Position numbers and translations under genes: made by a program. This document shows positions 1 to 8,320 of a DNA stretch of 64,000 nt, one piece after another (position 1 is the first letter of the stretch; the number at the start of each line of letters is the position of its first letter). The notes below the pieces were generated by a model. That model was not told the origin of the DNA. It searched no databases and was given only the letters and a program-made list of their open reading frames with translations. The DNA comes from Pseudarthrobacter sp. GA104 (GTDB taxonomy: Bacteria; Actinomycetota; Actinomycetes; Actinomycetales; Micrococcaceae): contig NZ_WOWL01000001.1 of assembly GCF_009741265.1 (NCBI RefSeq), positions 310,001 through 374,000 of the forward strand. Reading direction: 5' to 3'.

Positions 1-317
1 CCGCCTGCACCGGAACCATCGGCATCGCCCCCAGCGGCAACATCAACCCCGAACGCAAATTCCCCAGCCTCTTCGAGCCCGTCCACGGCTCCGCCCCGGA
101 CATCGCCGGCAAAGGCATCGCCAACCCCATCGGACAAATCTGGTGCGCCGCCATGATGCTGGACCACCTCGGAGAACCCGCAGCCGCGGCCGCCATCACC
201 ACCGCCATGGAAACCGTGCTGGCCCGTGGATCACATGCCCTGACTCCGGACATGGGTGGTATCGCCACCACTGAAGAACTGGGCAAAGCCGTGGCATCAG
301 CCCTGACCGCACCATGA
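1..317 (+). CDS. Tartrate/D-malate dehydrogenase-family protein, C-terminal part
   Basis: This is the last 104 codons of a gene that begins before the window. The frame opens with TGTIGIAPSGNINPER and contains FEPVHGSAPDIAGKGIANPI, the C-terminal signature of the isocitrate/isopropylmalate dehydrogenase superfamily. The wording GIAPSGNINPER fits the tartrate dehydrogenase/decarboxylase or D-malate dehydrogenase branch better than LeuB. These enzymes oxidatively decarboxylate a 2-hydroxy dicarboxylic acid with NAD and a divalent metal in the cytoplasm. The stop overlaps the next start (ATGA). The CitE-like and FAH-family genes downstream suggest a catabolic operon for a hydroxy-dicarboxylate; the substrate cannot be decided from this fragment. 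Confidence 0.8.
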   Translation, partial: ACTGTIGIAPSGNINPERKFPSLFEPVHGSAPDIAGKGIANPIGQIWCAAMMLDHLGEPAAAAAITTAMETVLARGSHALTPDMGGIATTEELGKAVASALTAP

Positions 318-625
318 CACCATCAACCAGCCCCAGCGAGCAGCAGGGACCTGCCTTCCGAGAGCGGATGATGCTCCGCCAATACATCCATTGGAACCGG
401 CTAATCGGAGCCACCGTTCAGATCCGTTACAACGGCAGGATCATCCGCACCGGAACCATCGATGATGCCATGCCAGACTCCACAGCACTCTGGATCGCAG
501 GCGACGCCGCACAACCACGCACTATGTACGAAGCCGCACGCGGGATCGAGGTGTGGGTCGACCCGGAAGAAGCCGAAGACGGGCTCTGCTACCGCATGAC
601 ATCCACCGCACCATCACATAACTGA
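314..625 (+). CDS. Small hypothetical protein in catabolic operon
   Basis: A 103-residue ORF whose ATG overlaps the stop of the dehydrogenase gene (ATGA), so it is probably translationally coupled. It ends 16 bases before the CitE-like gene. I do not recognise the family. The middle (about residues 30-70) has the alternating hydrophobic look of a small beta-rich domain (IGATVQIRYNGRIIRTGTID) and the protein has no signal peptide or membrane segment. Position suggests a role linked to the neighbouring catabolic enzymes, but nothing in the sequence gives a reaction. Confidence 0.6.
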   Translation: MTPSTSPSEQQGPAFRERMMLRQYIHWNRLIGATVQIRYNGRIIRTGTIDDAMPDSTALWIAGDAAQPRTMYEAARGIEVWVDPEEAEDGLCYRMTSTAPSHN

Positions 626-641
626 CCTAGCAGGGAGACCT

Positions 642-1553
642 ATGACGCAGCCGATTTACATGCCCCAAAGCACCGGACACACCTCCTCCACAGCACTGAC
701 TGATGCGTTCCGAAACTTCACCCCCGAACGCAATATCCCCGCAGAGATCGCCCGCTCCTGGCTCCTGGTCAATGCCATGAAGCCCGAGCTCTTCGACCAG
801 TCGGCCGAGTCCCGCGCCGACTCGATCATCCTGGATATTGAAGATGCCGTGGACCCCTCCCAGAAGGACCAGGCCCGGAACCACGTGATTGACTGGCTCA
901 CCGCAGGCGGCAAGGCCTGGGTCCGGATCAACGACGCCACGAGCCCGTACTGGGCAGACGATCTCGCCGGCCTCCGCGGCACCCCCGGCCTCCTTGGCGT
1001 CATGCTGGCCAAGACCGAATCCGCCGACCAGGTGACCGAAAGCTTCCACCGCATGGACGGCAAGACTCCCGTCATCCCTTTGGTGGAATCCGCCATCGGC
1101 ATCGAGGAAGCCAACCAGATCGCCAAGGCACAGGGCGCCTTCCGCCTGGCCTTCGGCTCCGGTGACTTCCGCCGCGACACCGGCATGGCCGCCACTGCAG
1201 AGGCGATGGCCTACCCGCGCGCCAAGCTCGTGGTAGCCAGCCGCGTCGGCAACCTGCCGGGCCCCATCGACGGCCCCACCGTTGGCACCAACCACCCCAT
1301 CCTGCGCGAGCAGACCGGCATCACGGTGATGATGGGCATGACCGGAAAACTCTGCCTGGCCATCGACCAGACCCCCGTCATCAACGAGGTCATCAGCCCC
1401 ACGCCGTCCGACGTCGCCTGGGCCACCGACTTCATGGCCGACTTCGAAGCCAACGGCCGCGTCATCCGCGACGGCTCCGACCTGCCCCGCCTGGGCCGCG
1501 CCGAAAAGATCATGAAGCTCGCGGTAGCCCTCGCCGTGCAGCCGGCAGGCTAG
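642..1553 (+). CDS. HpcH/HpaI aldolase / citrate lyase beta-like (CitE-like) protein
   Basis: 303 residues, the normal length for CitE-like lyases, with a GGGAG ribosome site six bases before ATG. The (beta/alpha)8 motifs are visible: RSWLLVNAMKPELF near residue 40, the acidic metal site DSIILDIEDAVDP near 65, a WVRIND strand near 95, VIPLVESAIG near 147 and FGSGDFRRD near 170. Family members cleave citryl-, malyl- or citramalyl-CoA-type substrates with Mg. No CoA-transferase or CoA-ligase partner is visible here, so the substrate is open. It sits third in the putative hydroxy-dicarboxylate operon, between the small unknown protein and the FAH-family hydrolase. Confidence 0.85.
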   Translation: MTQPIYMPQSTGHTSSTALTDAFRNFTPERNIPAEIARSWLLVNAMKPELFDQSAESRADSIILDIEDAVDPSQKDQARNHVIDWLTAGGKAWVRINDATSPYWADDLAGLRGTPGLLGVMLAKTESADQVTESFHRMDGKTPVIPLVESAIGIEEANQIAKAQGAFRLAFGSGDFRRDTGMAATAEAMAYPRAKLVVASRVGNLPGPIDGPTVGTNHPILREQTGITVMMGMTGKLCLAIDQTPVINEVISPTPSDVAWATDFMADFEANGRVIRDGSDLPRLGRAEKIMKLAVALAVQPAG

Positions 1554-1667
1554 CGCCTGCGCCGAACCAACCGAAGGCGGCACGGATGCTGATGATGAAC
1601 AACCTTCACCTCCCGCACGTTGCGCGCATTTGCCCAAAACAGTTAGCCCAGATCAGGAAGAGAAAAA

Positions 1668-2489
1668 ATGGCCTACGCAAACTACCGATACAAGGGTCAG
1701 CACTACCTCGGCGAAGTCCACGGCGAATACCTCATCCCGCTCGCCGGGCTCGCCGACGTTGGACCGGAAACATCCGCTGATCTCCTTGCCAGTGCCGCCC
1801 GTCTGACCGAAGCCCGGGTTAGCGTCTCGGAAGTCACCCTGCGCGCTGCGTCACCACGGGCCGGGAAGATCCTGTGCGTGGGCCTGAACTATAAAGACCA
1901 TGCCGACGAGGTCAGCACGGCCGCCTTTCCCGTCCTCTTCCCTAAATACGCATCCACTCTCATCGGACCAGCGGACGACATCGTCCTGCCCCCGGAATCC
2001 ACCCAGGTCGACTTTGAGGGCGAACTCGCCGTCATCATTGGCAAGACAGGCCGCCGCATCAACGAACAGGACGCCATGGACCACGTCCTTGGCTATTGCG
2101 TCTCCAACGACGTGACCATGCGCGACTTCCAGAACAAGTCCCACCAATGGTTGCAGGGCAAGATCTGGGACAACACCACCCCGATCGGCCCATACATCGT
2201 CACCCCTGCAGAAGCCAACATTAGTAGGGCAGGCATCAGCACAACCCTGAACGGGGAAGTCGTACAAAAATCCGACCTTTCCTACCTGATCTTCAGCATT
2301 CCCACACTCATCGCCACCATCTCCGAATTCACCACCTTGGAGCCTGGAGACATCATCCTCACCGGCACACCATCCGGAGTCGGATACCGCAGAGCCCCCC
2401 AACTTTTCCTAAAAGACGGCGACACCATCACCGTGACAGTCGAAGGAGTAGGGAGCATCTCCAACAGGGTCCGGGCAGAATTTGTCTGA
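1668..2489 (+). CDS. Fumarylacetoacetate hydrolase (FAH)-family protein
   Basis: 273 residues. The FAH fold signature is clear: ILCVGLNYKDHADE near residue 67, the metal-binding acidic cluster VDFEGELAVIIGK near 110, the stretch GYCVSNDVTMRDFQ near 142 and TGTPSGVGYRRAP near 233. Members hydrolyse or decarboxylate 2-keto/acylpyruvate compounds with Mg or Mn. An AGGAAGAG ribosome site precedes the ATG. It is last in the + strand catabolic group and about 115 bases after the CitE-like gene. Family assignment is firm; the exact substrate is not. After it come 500 bases without an evident gene and then the conjugation genes. Confidence 0.85.
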   Translation: MAYANYRYKGQHYLGEVHGEYLIPLAGLADVGPETSADLLASAARLTEARVSVSEVTLRAASPRAGKILCVGLNYKDHADEVSTAAFPVLFPKYASTLIGPADDIVLPPESTQVDFEGELAVIIGKTGRRINEQDAMDHVLGYCVSNDVTMRDFQNKSHQWLQGKIWDNTTPIGPYIVTPAEANISRAGISTTLNGEVVQKSDLSYLIFSIPTLIATISEFTTLEPGDIILTGTPSGVGYRRAPQLFLKDGDTITVTVEGVGSISNRVRAEFV

Positions 2490-3008
2490 TCGGACCGTTA
2501 TCCAGAAGACACCAACGCGCGGCCAAATGACGCGGTAGTCAGTTGAAGTACACCCCAAACTGACGTCAGGAAACGCTGAAAGACCGTCAGAATAGGGTGC
2601 GAAAGCCATTTCTGCACATGCCCAGTGAAGAGTCTTAGATTCAAATCTGACTGCCGTCCCTGTTTGCTGAGCTTGTGTCGGCGGGTGCCGGACAATTGTG
2701 CAACAGCGTGTTGCGCAATTGTCCAGATCGCGTCTGGACAATTAAGAATCCAAGCTGCGCGGCCTCCGCCTGTCCGAGCCTTGCCTGTCCTCGAATCTGC
2801 GGCAGCAGTACCACGAGCTGTGTGGGGCTATTCAGCGGTCCGCCTCATCCTCCACACGCCCAGCGTCGATACCGATGCCACAGTTGTTGCAGACCCCCAC
2901 CTGCCCATCACAGGTCAACTGCTCACACCTCTGGCATCCAAGGTCATAAGCGTGAGGACAGCTCACGTCCGGTCATGTCGAAACCCGGCCCCGGACTGAT
3001 GAACCATC
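2490..3008. other. Non-coding interval between catabolic genes and relaxase operon
   Basis: 519 bases with no convincing gene. The ORFs that cross it lack ribosome sites and family features. It contains the composite inverted repeat at 2690-2743 described separately. Its place just upstream of the relaxase unit makes it a candidate for the promoter of that operon and for the origin of transfer. I looked for a copy of the tRNA-Leu 3' end here and did not see one. Confidence 0.5.
2690..2743. repeat. Composite inverted repeat, candidate oriT or regulator site
   Basis: Two overlapping dyads. The first has 16-base arms at 2690-2705 and 2709-2724 with one mismatch and a 3-base spacer (arm GGACAATTGTGCAACA). 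The second has perfect 11-base arms at 2717-2727 and 2733-2743 (AATTGTCCAGA / TCTGGACAATT) with a 5-base spacer. GGACAATT thus appears three times in alternating orientation, and the two hairpins exclude each other. It is 266 bases upstream of the relaxase operon, where oriT sites and autoregulatory operators often lie. Function is inferred from position only. Confidence 0.6.
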
Positions 3009-3518
3009 GTGACCGTCAAGATTTGCGAAGAGTGCACGGGCAGCTTCAAGTCTTCCCGCAAAAGTCAGCGCTTCTGTTCCACGCGCTGCGGCAACAGGAA
3101 GCGGGACAGGATGCGTCGAACTGCCCGCCGTCCTGCCCTGCCGGTAGTGGCTGACGCCGGAGCCGTAGTTGTCAAGGACGAGCTGAAGGTATTGCAGCGC
3201 AAGCTGGCAACTAAGACGAAGATCTGCCAACGCCGCGTCGAGATTCTCCAGTCCAGGCTCCGCTCCCAGTGCTGTGAGATCGATCGCCTCGAAGCTGAGA
3301 ACTCCGAGCAGCGTCGGAGCAACAATGTGCTCCAGCTCGAAGTAGCCCGGCTGAAGCGTGCGCAACGGACCAACGTGCAGGACCTCGCGCATCTCGCAGC
3401 ATGGCTGGTCTCGCTTGCGAACGCAAAAGGTGTCGCCCTGGACCCAGCAACGCTGGACATCCTTAACCGCCGCGGATGGCATCCATCCAAGCGCCAGGCA
3501 GGAGCGGCGCGGCCATGA
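3009..3518 (+). CDS. Zinc-finger/coiled-coil accessory protein, coupled to relaxase
   Basis: 169 residues. The first 30 residues hold four cysteines as CEEC and CSTRC, a small zinc-knuckle arrangement followed by an arginine-rich stretch (RKRDRMRRTARR). Residues about 55-125 are heptad-like and charged, as in a coiled coil. The stop overlaps the relaxase ATG (ATGA), so the two proteins are probably made in fixed ratio. In actinobacterial mobile elements a small DNA-binding protein commonly precedes the MobF relaxase; a role in oriT recognition or relaxosome assembly is inferred. I chose ATG 3009; no strong ribosome site is visible. Confidence 0.7.
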   Translation: MTVKICEECTGSFKSSRKSQRFCSTRCGNRKRDRMRRTARRPALPVVADAGAVVVKDELKVLQRKLATKTKICQRRVEILQSRLRSQCCEIDRLEAENSEQRRSNNVLQLEVARLKRAQRTNVQDLAHLAAWLVSLANAKGVALDPATLDILNRRGWHPSKRQAGAARP

Positions 3519-6500
3519 CGATGTCCATCGCGCGCCTCTCAGCCCAGTCAGGCCTCCGCTACCTGTTCAAGACCACGATGATGGACGACCTCACCACTAC
3601 TCCCCCGGAAAACACCATCTACTATATGAAGGCCGGGACGCCCGAAGGCCGGTGGATCGGCAGCGGATTACCAAGCATCAACAGAGGTCCCTGCGACGTC
3701 GTCTCCGAAACAGACGCGAAAGCAGTGTTCGACCTAGCCGTACATCCGGACACCAACGCTCCGCTGGGCCGCCCGCACAGCCAACCCACCGCCGTCGAAA
3801 ACAAAACCGGCCCACCCACGGTGAGGCACGCCGTCGTTGGTTTCGACCTGACCTTCAGCGTGCCGAAGTCAGTGTCAGTCCTCTGGGCACTCAGCCCACG
3901 CAGCACGCAAGAGCTGATCCTCCGCGTGCACCACGAAGCAGTGGAAGCAACCCTTGCCTGGCTGGAAGAGCACGTCATCCACACCCGCGCCGGACGAAAC
4001 GGCGTCGCCCACGTCGGCACAAAGGGTGCCATCGCCGCCGCCTTCGATCATTGGGAATCCCGCACCGGCGACCCTCAACTTCACACCCATCTCGTGATCA
4101 CCAACCGCATTCAGCGCATCACCGACGGTGCCTGGGTGACCCTCGACTCCCGCACCCTGTACAAGGCTGCGGTCGCCGCCAGCGAACACTACAACGGTCT
4201 CCTATTCGACGCGCTCCACTGCCGCCTTGGCAGCGACACGGACATCCGCGTCCCCGTCATCAACACGGGCAATCCCAGCCAGCAGCTCTCCGGGATCGAT
4301 GAGGACCTCATCCGCGAGTTTTCCAACCGGTCCCGGCTGATCAACGTGGAAACAGACCGCCTCGTCGCGGAGTGGACAAAGGAGCACGGCCTTCCGCCAA
4401 CCACAGCAACGGTCATCAAGCTGCGGCAGCAAGCGACCCTCGCCACACGCGTTCCCAAGTCCGAGCTCCCCACTCCCCTGCACGAGCTATCCAGAGAATG
4501 GAAGGCACGCGCCTCCGCCAAGGGATTCACACCGGACGACGTCATCGCGGCAACGATCAACCGCTCCAGAATTGCCCCATTTGCCTTCACTGATTTGACC
4601 CCTGACTGGATCACCGCCGTCGCCACCCTGACCCGTGAGCGGGTCGCTCACAAACGCTCAACCTGGAACCGCTGGAATCTATTGGCGGAAGCCGAACGCG
4701 TCTGTGCCCAGGTGCGTTGCCGCACGGCGGCGGACAGGAGCACGCTCATGGACGCCATCGCCACCGCAGCCGAACAGCAATCCGTGCCTCTGAATGATTA
4801 CCGGTACACCGTCCCGGCCCACGCCGAGGCAGACGTCCAGCACGGGCCACGAAGCGTCTTCGACTTTCACGGGTCACGCCTCTACACCGATACGTCCACG
4901 CTCGCCTGCGAGGACGCGGTCATGGCAGCAAGGAACGACGACGGCGGCCCGGCAATCCGCGCCGCCGTCATCATGGATCTCCTTGACCAAGTCCAACAGC
5001 CGGAGAGCCGAGTGCTTCACTCCGACCAGCGTGCCGCCGTCGCCGAGGTGGTCCTCAGCGGCAACAGGCTCGACGCGATAGTGGGGCCAGCGGGAACGGG
5101 AAAGACGACAACGCTGAGTGCAGTAAAGGCAGTATGGGAAGCGGATTACGGCGCCGGCAGCGTTGTTGGCCTCGCCCCGGCAGCTGCCAGCGCCGAAGTG
5201 CTGGGCCGCGAACTCGCTATGGCAACCGAGAACGTCACCAAGTGGCTGCATGAATCGGCCGGCCAAGGCGCAAGCTCAAGGGCCGGACGCTTCTTCAGCG
5301 TCCAGGCGCAACTGGCCAAAGCGCACGTCGGCGAGCGCTGGAGCATCGCATTAGCGCAGGAGGCTGCTCGGCTCGCTGCCACCCAGCAACGCTGGTGCTT
5401 CCATGCGAATCAACTTGTCATCGTCGATGAAGCGTCAATGGTCTCGACATTCCAACTCGCAGCTCTCGTACAGCAAGCCCAGGAAGCCGGCGCGAAGATC
5501 CTCCTGGTCGGCGACCCGGGACAGCTGGACGCCATCGACGCCGGTGGCGTACTTGGCTGGCTAGACCGGCAAGGGAAGGCAACACGGCTGAGCACGATCT
5601 GGAGATTCCATGAGGAGTGGGAGCGTGCGTCGTCACTCAAGCTCCGGAAGGGTGACTATTCAGCCATCTCCGACTACGCCCACCATGGAAGGATCCGGCA
5701 CGGCACCTACCTGAATATGGCTGACCAGGCCTACCTCGCCTGGCAGGCAGATACCCGGGCAGGCAAGTCATCCATCCTCATTGCCGCCGACAATGAAACG
5801 GTCGGCATGCTCAATGAACGGGCCCAGGCGGACCGGGTGGCGCAGGGCGAGGTGAATCCTGAGCAAACGATGCTGCTCAGTGATGGGCTATGGGCGGGAC
5901 CCGGTGACACGGTCATCGCCCGCGAAAACAACCGAAAGCTAGTGGACAGTGACGGTAATTTCGTGAGGAACGGCACCCTGTTCGACGTCGAACAGGTCAG
6001 TCGTCGCGACAGCTCGGTGCTGGCACGACGGCGGGACACAGGCGCGAGTGTCCTACTCCCCGGAGCCTATCTGGAGGCGTCCGTCGAGCTGGGCTATGCA
6101 ACAACAGCCCACCGCTCCCAAGGCATCACGGTGGACACCGGCCACACCGTAGTCACTCAGGGCCGGCTCACCCGCGAGCTGCTGTATGTGAGCATGACCC
6201 GTGGCCGCTCCGGCAACTTTGCCTACGTCAGCGAAGGTGACGACGCCGACCATCCGGCAGTCGATCCATCACTGCAGCTCTCATGGCAGGGCATCCTCGG
6301 CGAGGTACTCGCTGCGGAAGGCGCTGAGCGGACCGCCCACGAGATTCGTGACGCGGAGCTTAGGAAGGCGGACAGCCTTGAGCGGCTTTACGCGGAGTAT
6401 GACTACCTCGCCCAGATCGCGGCAGGACTGGATCTTAGGCAGCAGTTGGACGAACAAGCCCCTGGTGCCTCACCGGAATTCGAACAATCTCCGTCGTGGG

Positions 6501-7078
6501 GTGCAGCTGTCGCGGCATGGCGGAAAGCCACAGCCGTCAGCCGGCAGCGTAGCGAGCGCATACTGAGCCAGTTCTGCCAAGAAACTGGCAGTGCCAATGA
6601 TCGCTGCGCTGTCCTCAGCACGCGCTTACGCCGGTTCATGAAAGGAAGGACGACGTCGGTTGAGGAACCTCTGGTTGAAAAGCTCACCATTCCGCGCCCT
6701 GACCTAGCGGAGATGATTCAGCAGGTCAGGGAACGTATATCCCAAAGGACGGAGACCGTGAGCATGGCAGCGCTGACAGCCGATCCTGCGTGGAAACGTG
6801 CTTTGCTTGAAGCCGTCGGAGATAGCGCCAGCGGCGAAACCTGGCAGCTGGTTCGTGACGTTGCCGTCTTTCGCGACAGGTGGGCACTGCCGGACTCTCC
6901 CCTCCCTCTGGGCCCGTCTCCGGCGGATTACGAATGGGAACAAAGGGGCCAGCGTGAACAAATCAATGCAGCAATCAACAATGCTCATCGCCGTAGCACC
7001 GCTCAACTAGATGACTCACCTGTGGATTCAGCCCTTACTCAGCAAGTCGTCCTTACAGGTGCCGGCTGGCAGCTCTAA
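3515..7078 (+). CDS. MobF-family relaxase-helicase (TraA/TrwC-like)
   Basis: 1187 residues from the ATG that overlaps the preceding stop; the open frame reaches back to 3476 but coupling favours 3515. The N-terminal TrwC-type relaxase domain carries the histidine metal site (DPQLHTHLVITN, about residues 186-197) and YYMKAGTPEGRW near 35. A RecD/TraI-like helicase follows: Walker A VGPAGTGKTTTL near 525, Walker B VIVDEASMVS near 635 and the C-terminal TAHRSQGITVDTGHT motif near 864. It would nick oriT, stay bound to the 5' end and unwind the strand for export through the coupling protein encoded at 10626-12449. The final 250 residues are a less conserved, charged tail. This is the strongest marker of conjugation in the window. 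Confidence 0.95.
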   Translation: MTMSIARLSAQSGLRYLFKTTMMDDLTTTPPENTIYYMKAGTPEGRWIGSGLPSINRGPCDVVSETDAKAVFDLAVHPDTNAPLGRPHSQPTAVENKTGPPTVRHAVVGFDLTFSVPKSVSVLWALSPRSTQELILRVHHEAVEATLAWLEEHVIHTRAGRNGVAHVGTKGAIAAAFDHWESRTGDPQLHTHLVITNRIQRITDGAWVTLDSRTLYKAAVAASEHYNGLLFDALHCRLGSDTDIRVPVINTGNPSQQLSGIDEDLIREFSNRSRLINVETDRLVAEWTKEHGLPPTTATVIKLRQQATLATRVPKSELPTPLHELSREWKARASAKGFTPDDVIAATINRSRIAPFAFTDLTPDWITAVATLTRERVAHKRSTWNRWNLLAEAERVCAQVRCRTAADRSTLMDAIATAAEQQSVPLNDYRYTVPAHAEADVQHGPRSVFDFHGSRLYTDTSTLACEDAVMAARNDDGGPAIRAAVIMDLLDQVQQPESRVLHSDQRAAVAEVVLSGNRLDAIVGPAGTGKTTTLSAVKAVWEADYGAGSVVGLAPAAASAEVLGRELAMATENVTKWLHESAGQGASSRAGRFFSVQAQLAKAHVGERWSIALAQEAARLAATQQRWCFHANQLVIVDEASMVSTFQLAALVQQAQEAGAKILLVGDPGQLDAIDAGGVLGWLDRQGKATRLSTIWRFHEEWERASSLKLRKGDYSAISDYAHHGRIRHGTYLNMADQAYLAWQADTRAGKSSILIAADNETVGMLNERAQADRVAQGEVNPEQTMLLSDGLWAGPGDTVIARENNRKLVDSDGNFVRNGTLFDVEQVSRRDSSVLARRRDTGASVLLPGAYLEASVELGYATTAHRSQGITVDTGHTVVTQGRLTRELLYVSMTRGRSGNFAYVSEGDDADHPAVDPSLQLSWQGILGEVLAAEGAERTAHEIRDAELRKADSLERLYAEYDYLAQIAAGLDLRQQLDEQAPGASPEFEQSPSWGAAVAAWRKATAVSRQRSERILSQFCQETGSANDRCAVLSTRLRRFMKGRTTSVEEPLVEKLTIPRPDLAEMIQQVRERISQRTETVSMAALTADPAWKRALLEAVGDSASGETWQLVRDVAVFRDRWALPDSPLPLGPSPADYEWEQRGQREQINAAINNAHRRSTAQLDDSPVDSALTQQVVLTGAGWQL

Positions 7079-7093
7079 TCTGGTAGGGAGGTA

Positions 7094-7630
7094 ATGCGAA
7101 TGGTCGTCAATCCGGCGGTAAGACCCAAGGTAGCGACAACCGGACTAGTGATAGCCAGCGCGGTTGTCTTCATAGCCTGTGCCCTCTCATTCGTAGCCTT
7201 GGCTCCCACGCGACTTCCTCTCGTCATGAAGGTCATCGTTGGCAGCTTGTTGCTGGCAACTGTTCTAGTGCTGGCGCTGTTATGGGGGAAAAGATCTGCC
7301 CAACGGCGGACCTGGCGGGCCAACGCGGCAAACAGATGGCGATCCTTCGACAGCGCTAAGCTCGCCAGCGGGACCACGACCGAGGTGACCCTCCTCAGCG
7401 TCGACGCGGTGCAACCCACCGGCGCGTGGGTCACCATCATGTGGAACCGCTTCAACCACGTTCAGCGTGCCTGGATAGAAGCACTACCCGAACCACTATG
7501 GCCAGGATCCGTCCTACTCATCGCCCCCGACCCCACTCAAGTAATGCCGAGCACACCCTGGCCAGAGACGTACTTCATTCGAGCCGCCGACTGCTTAGCT
7601 TGGGCACCCGCCGAAGGCCGGAGCCCCTAA
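7094..7630 (+). CDS. Hypothetical membrane protein downstream of relaxase
   Basis: 178 residues, with GGGAGG just upstream of ATG 7094, 15 bases after the relaxase stop. Two hydrophobic helices lie at about residues 15-35 and 42-63, followed by a basic stretch and a soluble domain of about 110 residues with no motif I recognise. The arrangement is typical of small accessory membrane proteins in conjugative operons. It is probably co-transcribed with the relaxase. No function can be assigned. Confidence 0.7.
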   Translation: MRMVVNPAVRPKVATTGLVIASAVVFIACALSFVALAPTRLPLVMKVIVGSLLLATVLVLALLWGKRSAQRRTWRANAANRWRSFDSAKLASGTTTEVTLLSVDAVQPTGAWVTIMWNRFNHVQRAWIEALPEPLWPGSVLLIAPDPTQVMPSTPWPETYFIRAADCLAWAPAEGRSP

Positions 7631-7669
7631 GCGGCATCTACTGTTACGACGCTCCGGCGATACAAACAT

Positions 7670-7685
7670 TCGAACGTATGTTCTA
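7670..7685 (+). promoter_or_regulatory. LexA (SOS) box
   Basis: TCGAACGTATGTTCTA matches the actinobacterial LexA operator consensus TCGAAC-N4-GTTCGA at 11 of 12 defined positions. It ends 10 bases before the ATG of the 94-codon gene at 7696, where bound LexA would block that transcript. This suggests DNA-damage induction of that gene. LexA itself is not in the window. Confidence 0.75.
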
Positions 7686-7695
7686 AAATTGCTTC

Positions 7696-7980
7696 ATGAT
7701 CAAGTCCGGCTCCCCTCAAGATGTCGAGCGAATGATGATTCGCATGGACGCCGAAGCAAGCCGGCCGATAGACGACCCGGCACCTATCCGAGAATTCCCG
7801 AAGTATGGGCGTCCGCTTGTGTACGTCAGCGGAATTTACGGCAAAGCGGTCGGGTGGACCCACAAGTACGGCCTCATCGAGTGGCTGGACTCTTCCGGGA
7901 AGTACCACATGGGTTGGGCGCATTCCTCAAGCATCAGGCGTGTAAAGCCTGATGAATGGAAGGGCAGTAGTGCGTTGTAG
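7696..7980 (+). CDS. Small hypothetical protein under an SOS box
   Basis: 94 residues, unrecognised. It starts with an amphipathic stretch (DVERMMIRMDAEASRP) and has an aromatic-rich second half (VYVSGIYGKAVGWTHKYGL, then IEWLDSSGKYHMGWAHSSS), which looks like a small beta-barrel/SH3-like fold. No signal peptide or membrane helix. A LexA box lies directly upstream, so it is probably induced by DNA damage, as conjugation or prophage functions often are. No clear ribosome site is visible, because the SOS box occupies that position; the start is the first ATG after it. Confidence 0.65.
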   Translation: MIKSGSPQDVERMMIRMDAEASRPIDDPAPIREFPKYGRPLVYVSGIYGKAVGWTHKYGLIEWLDSSGKYHMGWAHSSSIRRVKPDEWKGSSAL

Positions 7981-8062
7981 TCGGCAGCCATCCCGGCGAC
8001 GCTCAGGTAATCATCGGGTAGCGCTGTGCGTGTCGAAGAAACGCAAGGCTCGCGGTCGTGCC

Positions 8063-8068
8063 TAGGGT
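8063..8068 (+). promoter_or_regulatory. -10 box for a leaderless small ORF
   Basis: TAGGGT fits the actinobacterial TANNNT -10 element. It ends seven bases before ATG 8076, so transcription would start at or next to the A of the ATG. That is the usual spacing for leaderless mRNA. No firm -35 element is visible. Confidence 0.4.
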
Positions 8069-8075
8069 CGTTGGC

Positions 8076-8219
8076 ATGGAGAGAGATCCCTCAGGGGAGC
8101 TGAGAGGACAGACGTCGATCAACGATCTTCTCGATAAGCAAGTCGGCGCCGCACCGGTCCAGCTCGCGCTGCCGATCCTCGTGCAGGTGAAGCCTGGACA
8201 ATTCCGCCGGCTGTCTTAG
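8076..8219 (+). CDS. 47-residue hypothetical protein, probably leaderless
   Basis: An ORF of 47 codons (MERDPSGELRGQTSINDLLD at the start, GQFRRLS at the end) between the SOS-linked gene and the convergent ssb gene. There is no Shine-Dalgarno sequence, but a TAGGGT -10 box at leaderless spacing supports translation. The N-terminal half is polar and acidic, the second half is hydrophobic and proline-containing (VQLALPILVQVKPG). I do not recognise a family. It may be a small regulator or be spurious; the downstream 100 bases hold a GGCCGAAGGCC hairpin and no other gene. Confidence 0.4.
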   Translation: MERDPSGELRGQTSINDLLDKQVGAAPVQLALPILVQVKPGQFRRLS

Positions 8220-8320
8220 AGCGGCGGCCGAAGGCCGGTCTGAGCGTACAAGCGGAGCGTAGACAAGGTGATGGCCTGGTCCAAATGAGGATCAGGCCAC
8301 CCACTTCCAGCAGCAGTCAG

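Noticed and set aside
2490-3008. Search for a left attachment site (copy of tRNA-Leu 3' end)
   Set aside because: The stretch TAGATTCAAATCTGACT resembles a T-arm only superficially and does not match the tRNA-Leu(CAA) 3' end.
2409-3154. Several ORFs on both strands between the FAH-family gene and the relaxase unit
   Set aside because: They overlap each other, have no ribosome sites, and their sequences reflect the inverted repeat.
8194-8202. Extra GGACAATT-type motif in the 47-codon ORF, and another near 19575
   Set aside because: An 8-base word is expected a few times by chance in 64 kb on two strands, and neither copy is in an inverted repeat.
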